From JAAUTT01 sp963846585 (lineage in GTDB: Bacteria > Bacteroidota > Bacteroidia > Bacteroidales > JAAUTT01): a stretch of DNA of 64,000 nt. The stretch covers positions 449,311 through 513,310 of the forward strand of contig CAWJWO010000007.1 in assembly GCA_963846585.1 (NCBI GenBank), read 5' to 3'. Position numbers and translations under genes: made by a program. The notes below the pieces were generated by a model. That model worked only from the letters and a program-made list of their open reading frames with translations, made no database searches and was not told the origin of the DNA. Shown piece after piece: positions 62,595 to 64,000 of this stretch; position 1 is the stretch's first letter; each line of letters starts with the position of its first letter.

Positions 62595-62685
62595 TGTAAT
62601 GGAACGGCCAGAACCGACGCTGTTTGAGCGTCTGAAAGACGCGAGTTCGGCGGTTTTAGCGAATTATACATGATTTGAAATTTGC
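62595..62685. repeat. Palindromic element with GCGTCTGAAAGACGC hairpin
   Basis: Outer arms AATCGTGTAAT and ATTATACATGATT are nearly complementary. Inside are CCAGAACCG/GAGTTCGGC and the tight stem GCGTCT-GAA-AGACGC. Nothing coding lies in 62540-62820. Confidence 0.6.
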
Positions 62686-62827
62686 ATTAGATTTAAAAAG
62701 TTCATTATCAAGTATAATCGATGTGGCCTTTAAAATTAATTATAACACATCAAATGCAACAATTTTTTAGTATTTTATCGAAGGCGGTGCCTTTTTCTGT
62801 ATACTCTTTTGTGTTGCAAAATTTAAT

Positions 62828-63142
62828 TCACCTGATACTTTTATTGATTATTTTTTCAAATTGTTTTGGATCTTGTCTGCTATCCCAAATAGTAAGAATT
62901 TCAATTGTTTTTTCAGTTTCCCGATATGTAAAGTAATAATCTTTTATAATTTTAATTCTAACATCTTTAATATCTGTTAATTTACCAATTTTAGGATGTT
63001 TACTTATTAACTCTGTTGTATTTTCAAATATCAGATTAAGTCTAATACTATAGGATGTTGATTTATTATGATCTATCCAAAATTTAAGTATTTGTTTCCT
63101 GTCATTATAGGCGAGCCTTGACTATTTTACTTTTTTAACCAT
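62828..63142 (-). pseudogene. RelE/ParE toxin with an early nonsense codon
   Basis: A 104-residue ParE-like frame: SRLAYNDRKQILKFWIDHNK, LISKHPKIGKLTDIKDVRIK and TIEILTIWDSRQDPKQFEKI. The expected start ATG at 63142 overlaps the antitoxin gene, but codon 7 is TAG (63122-63124) where family members have a conserved Trp (TGG). This is a single-base loss. No alternative start keeps the N-terminal strand. The toxin is probably inactive while the antitoxin remains. Confidence 0.8.
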
Positions 63143-63363
63143 TTATCAATGTCATTATTTACCTGATCATTAGTTAAAAAATCTCCATCCTTTATTTGAT
63201 TAATAGCTAAATTAATGGCATTTTTATGATCATTTGACAATAGGTAGGTTTCTGTATCAAATATGTTATCGTCAATAAGTTTATTAACTTCCATTAATAT
63301 ATTATTGTCAGTTAATTGAGCAATTTTATCAATTACTTGATTTTTCAATTCTACTGTAGTCAT
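63127..63363 (-). CDS. ParD-like antitoxin
   Basis: Protein of 78 residues resembling the helical antitoxins of Bacteroidota ParDE pairs (MTTVELKNQVIDKIAQLTDN, DGDFLTNDQVNNDIDKWLKK). The last helix would wrap the toxin. Its final codons overlap the toxin start. The reading frame is intact. Confidence 0.78.
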   Translation of the reverse strand: MTTVELKNQVIDKIAQLTDNNILMEVNKLIDDNIFDTETYLLSNDHKNAINLAINQIKDGDFLTNDQVNNDIDKWLKK

Positions 63364-63538
63364 AATAAAATTTTTTTCAAAATTACAATTTTATAACGAA
63401 TTAAAGAGGATAAGTAAATTATTTAAAAGGTTACTTCGGCAATTGTTTCTTTATCTTAATTAAGTCTGTAATTATCATAGTCTTCAGTACAACTCCCAGA
63501 CCGATATTAAACGCCCGGACATTGCCTTACAAGATGTA
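63364..63538. other. Short intergenic region, nothing specific seen
   Basis: 175 bp between the ParD-like start and the end of the next glycosyltransferase. A stretch near 63490-63530 (CCCAGACCGATATTAAACGC) resembles the complement of glycosyltransferase or FkbM coding DNA, but no usable frame was found. Confidence 0.4.
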
Positions 63539-64000
63539 CTATATTTTATTGGTATTTAATACCTTATCCCAAATGTTCACTAATTTAACGCTTTCGTTTT
63601 CCCAGGAATATTCTTTAGCCCTTTCGAACCGATCTTTTTTCTGATTACGAATAGTATCAATGTTATTTACAATATAATTTAATGTATCCTCCAAAGATTT
63701 ATATTTCTCTGTCCTCTGTGCCTCTGTGTTGATCTGACCCCCGTGCCTCTGTGTTAAAGCATCAAAGACCAACCCCATGCCCCTCATGTTCCTGCTATAA
63801 ATGCGACTTGTGCAGGCGTATCGGTAGCCAGAATATATAGTCCGGCCTGCAGGTATGCCCATATTTTGTTGGTAAGACAAATACCCCGGTTTTCATCAAC
63901 TGAAGATAATTCCAGGGCGAGTCCAACATCGAACTGACAGATAAACCTGTTTAATTCCTTTTGAGAAACAGGAGGGTAGGTGGATATAAATTCCCGGTTA
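63539..64000 (-). pseudogene. Glycosyltransferase, frameshifted and repeat-invaded (partial at right edge)
   Basis: From the right edge the minus strand encodes YPPVSQKELNRFICQFDVGL, LTNKIWAYLQAGLYILATDT and PAQVAFIAGT, then a stop near 63795. The C-terminal part continues in another frame (MRGMGLVFDAL, then KYKSLEDTLNYIVNNIDTIR and AKEYSWENESVKLVNIWDKV). Between them the segment TQRHGGQINTEAQRTE is encoded by CACAGAGGC repeats. The N-terminal half lies outside the window. The enzyme is probably inactive unless the shift is a sequencing error. Confidence 0.78.

Noticed and set aside
62636..62665. tRNA-like GAGTTCGGCGG segment
   Set aside because: No cloverleaf, anticodon stem or acceptor stem can be formed; it is part of a palindrome.

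Overview
The window is a low-GC chromosomal segment of a member of the Bacteroidota. The evidence is the gldA-gldF-gldG-DUF4340 operon, the DUF4292 lipoprotein beside an EnvC-like protein, TonB-type fragments, an IS1595 transposase remnant typical of the phylum, and an alpha-2-macroglobulin lipoprotein paired with PBP1C. No rRNA, tRNA or CRISPR array was recognised.

Layout. 1-10 kb: PBP1C (cut by the left edge), a 1859-residue alpha-2-macroglobulin and DNA polymerase I. 10-21 kb: polyprenyl synthase, uvrC, two perfect parS-like palindromes, then a minus-strand block mnmG-ybeY-anti-sigma-type ATPase-EnvC-DUF4292-dut-flippase. 21-27 kb: pheS, a degraded 1.5-kb segment (a TonB-like gene with an internal stop, a transposase remnant), osmC, ruvB, nadA. 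27-31 kb: mtgA and an envelope-stress set (ECF sigma factor, zinc-finger anti-sigma, two Spy-like proteins, msrA). 31-45 kb: hemW, an Rrf2 regulator, rpiB, a LapA-like protein, comF, the gldAFG operon, a cytidylate-kinase-like gene, dnaG and a sirtuin. 45-64 kb: a surface-polysaccharide region (glycosyltransferases, Wzy-like protein, asparagine synthase, FkbM methyltransferase) interrupted by toxin-antitoxin-type pairs and nucleotidyltransferase fragments. Several genes in this last region are frameshifted, truncated or carry nonsense codons.

The most unusual property lies between the genes. Many intergenic regions contain short tandem arrays of 7-8 bp words in many different families, for example GACGTGG, GGGGCTA, GTCGTAA, GACAGAA, GATGAAA, GATTAAGT, GAGCCAAG and GATTTAA. 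They are usually arranged as two inverted arms: a purine/G-rich arm on the left and its pyrimidine-rich complement on the right, around a short core or, in some cases, around a whole gene. Some copies have clean terminal inverted repeats and occur twice in the window. Others lie inside or at the ends of coding sequences (two glycosyltransferases, a LapA-like protein, tails of secreted proteins). A second repeat class is a mosaic of longer modules in the intergenic DNA near 11, 52, 55, 61 and 62 kb. The repeat-armed elements are the best candidate here for something undescribed. Their mobility and function are inference only.
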